From: Patescibacteria group bacterium AH-259-L07
GTDB lineage: Bacteria > Patescibacteriota > Patescibacteriia > UBA2591 > UBA6264
Direction of reading: 5' to 3'
Length of the DNA stretch: 6,122 nt
Assembly (NCBI GenBank): GCA_027718005.1
Contig: JALLOP010000082.1
Span: 1-6,122, forward strand
The notes under the pieces were generated by a model. The model had not been told where the DNA came from. It made no database searches and saw nothing but the letters and a program-made list of their open reading frames with translations. Made by a program: the position numbers and the translations under genes. Shown here one piece after another: positions 4,913 through 6,122 of this stretch (positions are counted from its first letter, which is position 1; each line of letters starts with the position of its first letter).

Positions 4913-5983
4913 TTTGAACGTTTCTCTTTCACGTCCTTAATCTTAAATTGCCCTAATCTTTTGATTATCAATTTTTTATCGGGTAATTTTGTCCTATACG
5001 TTGCAACTTTAACAGGAGATAACGTTTTTGCAAGAGCAAATCTTACTTCTTCATGGTTCTTTGATTTACAAAGTATCAATCCAATGCTTTCCTTTTCATC
5101 GGGTAATCTTATTTTTTCATCTAAAGCGGCCAAGTATTTCTGCATCTGGCCGACGTAAGCAGCCTTAAATTCCCCAATTTTCAGATCAACTGCAACCAAA
5201 CATCTTAATTCTCTGTGGTAGAATAACAAATCAATTTTGTTTTCTCTTCTTCCTATATCAATAATATATTGCGATCCTACAAAAGTGAATGATTTTCCAA
5301 ATTCTAGGAAGAAGTCCCTTAAGTTATCTAGTAATGCTTTTTCTAATTCTTGTTCAGAATATTCTTTTCTCAAGTTTAAAAATTCTAAGACATATTCATC
5401 TTTGAAATGTTTGGCTAAATCTTTTGTTTCGTGTTTAGGGACGAGGGCAGTTACTTTTTCTGGCTTGTCTGCAAGTATGTATCTTTCAAATAATGATGAG
5501 TCGAGCTGTCTATTTAATTCCCTTTTACTCCACTTCTCTTTTATACACATTTTCAAATAAAATTGTTTTTCCTCGTCTGAGATAGTTTTGTCTAAGATAA
5601 GCACGTGATTTGTCCATGAAACCTGAAAGAGTAATTCTGCAGCCACTGGCTGGAGTTTTCTGCCTTTAGATTCTCCAGCCATTGGCTGGAGTTTTTGATA
5701 AATTTCATAAAAGCGCTTCATGTTCCAGAGATTTGTGATAGAGTAGCCCCTCACGCCCGGATATTTAAATCTTAAGTCTTTTGATAATCGCTCTACAACT
5801 GATTTTCCGTATGATGCATTTTTACTAAGCTCTTTGCCTATACTCCAATAAGCATGTAAGAGTGCTTTATTTATCTCGCTAAATGCTCTTAGTTTAGACT
5901 GCTCAATATGGTTTATTATATTACCAAGTATCTTAGTTGTAGTTCTGTTTTGATGGTGTTACTTTTTTCATCTTTTCTTTCAT
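4909..5983 (-). CDS. YhcG/DUF1016-family PDDEXK nuclease-domain protein, apparent frameshift near N-terminus
   Basis: The main frame is open from 5958 to 4909. A GTG at 5752-5754 would start 281 residues, but conserved DUF1016_N sequence lies upstream (INKALLHAYWSIGKELSK, SYGKSVVERLSKDL), so it is not the true start. No ATG, GTG or TTG exists in that extension. The ATG at 5981-5983 opens MKEKMKKVTPSKQNYN and stops at TAA (5933-5935). Dropping one T there continues ...QNYNKILGNIINHIEQSK, a natural DUF1016 N-terminus, and gives about 366 residues, the usual family size. From the GTG, the nuclease fold shows IDLLFYHRELRCLVAVDLKIGEF (Asp175, Asp190-x-Lys192) and GQMQKYL (Gln203). Asp replaces the more usual Glu of ELK. 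A 36-nt duplication adds LQPMAGESKGRK before LQPVA. This is a predicted DNA nuclease common in defence and mobile contexts. Confidence 0.85.
5639..5695. repeat. 36-nt direct duplication with palindromic core inside the nuclease gene
   Basis: AGCCACTGGCTGGAGTTTT (5641-5659) and AGCCATTGGCTGGAGTTTT (5677-5695) are 36 nt apart and differ at one base. The right copy lies in a perfect 8-bp hairpin CTCCAGCC-ATT-GGCTGGAG (5673-5691). The 36-nt spacing is exactly 12 codons, so the insertion keeps frame and yields LQPMA...LQPVA in the protein. As I recall the family, it normally has one such LQPLVAE-like segment here. Confidence 0.75.
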
Positions 5984-6069
5984 TTTTTGTTTAGTTTTTT
6001 ACTACTTTCTATTTTCTAATTTCAATTACCAATTTCCGTTTTCCATACAACCAATTTCTAGCTCCTCTA
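5984..6069. other. AT-rich intergenic spacer with GAAATTRG-like reiterations
   Basis: On the minus strand the spacer reads a run of related short motifs (GAAATTGG, GGAAATTGGTAATTG, AAATTAGAAAATAGAAAG). No strong promoter or Shine-Dalgarno is visible ahead of the ATG at 5983. The reiterations may be slippage-derived. Confidence 0.4.
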
Positions 6070-6122
6070 GGGGGTTAATTGTGGTAGGCGATGGGTGATC
6101 CTGGATTAGTGTATGCAAACAT
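6070..6122. repeat. Right-edge copy of the window-flanking direct repeat
   Basis: Bases 6085-6122 match 2-39 at about 34 of 38 positions (TAGGCGATGGGTG then .TCCTGGATTA.TGTATGC), so the two edges of the window carry near-identical direct repeats. The part 6070-6093 is also identical to 4734-4757. Confidence 0.8.
6075..6122 (-). CDS. C-terminal end of a gene entering from the right edge
   Basis: The last codons on the minus strand read MFAYTNPGSPIAYHN-stop (TAA at 6075-6077). Only 15 residues are visible. They align with the end of the 57-aa protein (LFAWLGNGAHIAYHN) and with the left-edge frame (ILAYINPGTPIAY). The first codon seen is unlikely to be the start. Differences between copies are partly conservative (T/S, L/M, W/Y), which favours real coding. 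The host protein lies outside the window. Confidence 0.5.
   Translation of the reverse strand: MFAYTNPGSPIAYHN

Noticed and set aside
4739..6093. Integron-type attC sites at the IAYHN repeats
   Set aside because: The GTTAATT sequences do not match the GTTRRRY / RYYYAAC core boxes and no integrase is visible.

Overview
The window looks like an accessory stretch of a bacterial genome with small, AT-rich genes, riddled with short palindromic repeats. The most likely source is a Patescibacteria/CPR (Parcubacteria-like) genome. That placement is inference. It rests on the AT-rich genes, the many copies of a 'VIARS'-type repeat (GTCATTGCGAG...GGCAATCTC), a secreted protein built on the VGIGTT.P repeat, and weak or absent Shine-Dalgarno sequences. 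No phylogenetic marker is present.

Layout. All protein genes read leftwards (- strand). At the left edge (1-252) is the end of a reading frame whose C-terminal peptide recurs elsewhere in the window. At 192-1551 lies an AlbA_2 (Schlafen-type) plus GHKL-ATPase protein, split by a single-base frameshift near 1230; a 78-bp inverted-repeat element (1552-1629) abuts its start codon. From 1630 to 2077 there is no gene, only hairpins and repeat debris. At 2078 up to about 3721, with the frame open to 4111, is a secreted repeat protein with a signal peptide, five VGIGTT.P-type repeats and a Cys-rich C-terminus. Its N-terminal reading frame runs straight through a block of repeats (3731-3968).

The stretch 4112-4738 has no convincing protein gene but holds two compact RNA genes on the + strand. 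The first is a tRNA-like gene (4310-4381) with its own promoter, a complementary leader/trailer helix and a U-tract. Its acceptor, D and T arms are good, but its anticodon arm is abnormal. The second is a short RNA (about 4483-4563) with a TTGACA-17-TAAAAT promoter and an intrinsic terminator. Its 5' end carries an 11-nt perfect antisense match to the anticodon arm of the first.

At 4909-5983 is a YhcG/DUF1016-family PDDEXK nuclease, again with an apparent single-base shift near its N-terminus. It overlaps by ATGA a 57-residue protein (4739-4912). That small protein ends in the same peptide (...IAYHN-stop) seen at the extreme right edge (6075-6122) and, in slightly diverged form, at the left edge.

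The AlbA_2/ATPase and YhcG nuclease genes are both common in defence or mobile neighbourhoods. Together with the repeats flanking them, this looks like a repeat-bounded accessory island. Three things stand out: the tRNA-like/antisense RNA pair, the recurrent C-terminal peptide, and the palindromic elements sitting in frame inside genes.
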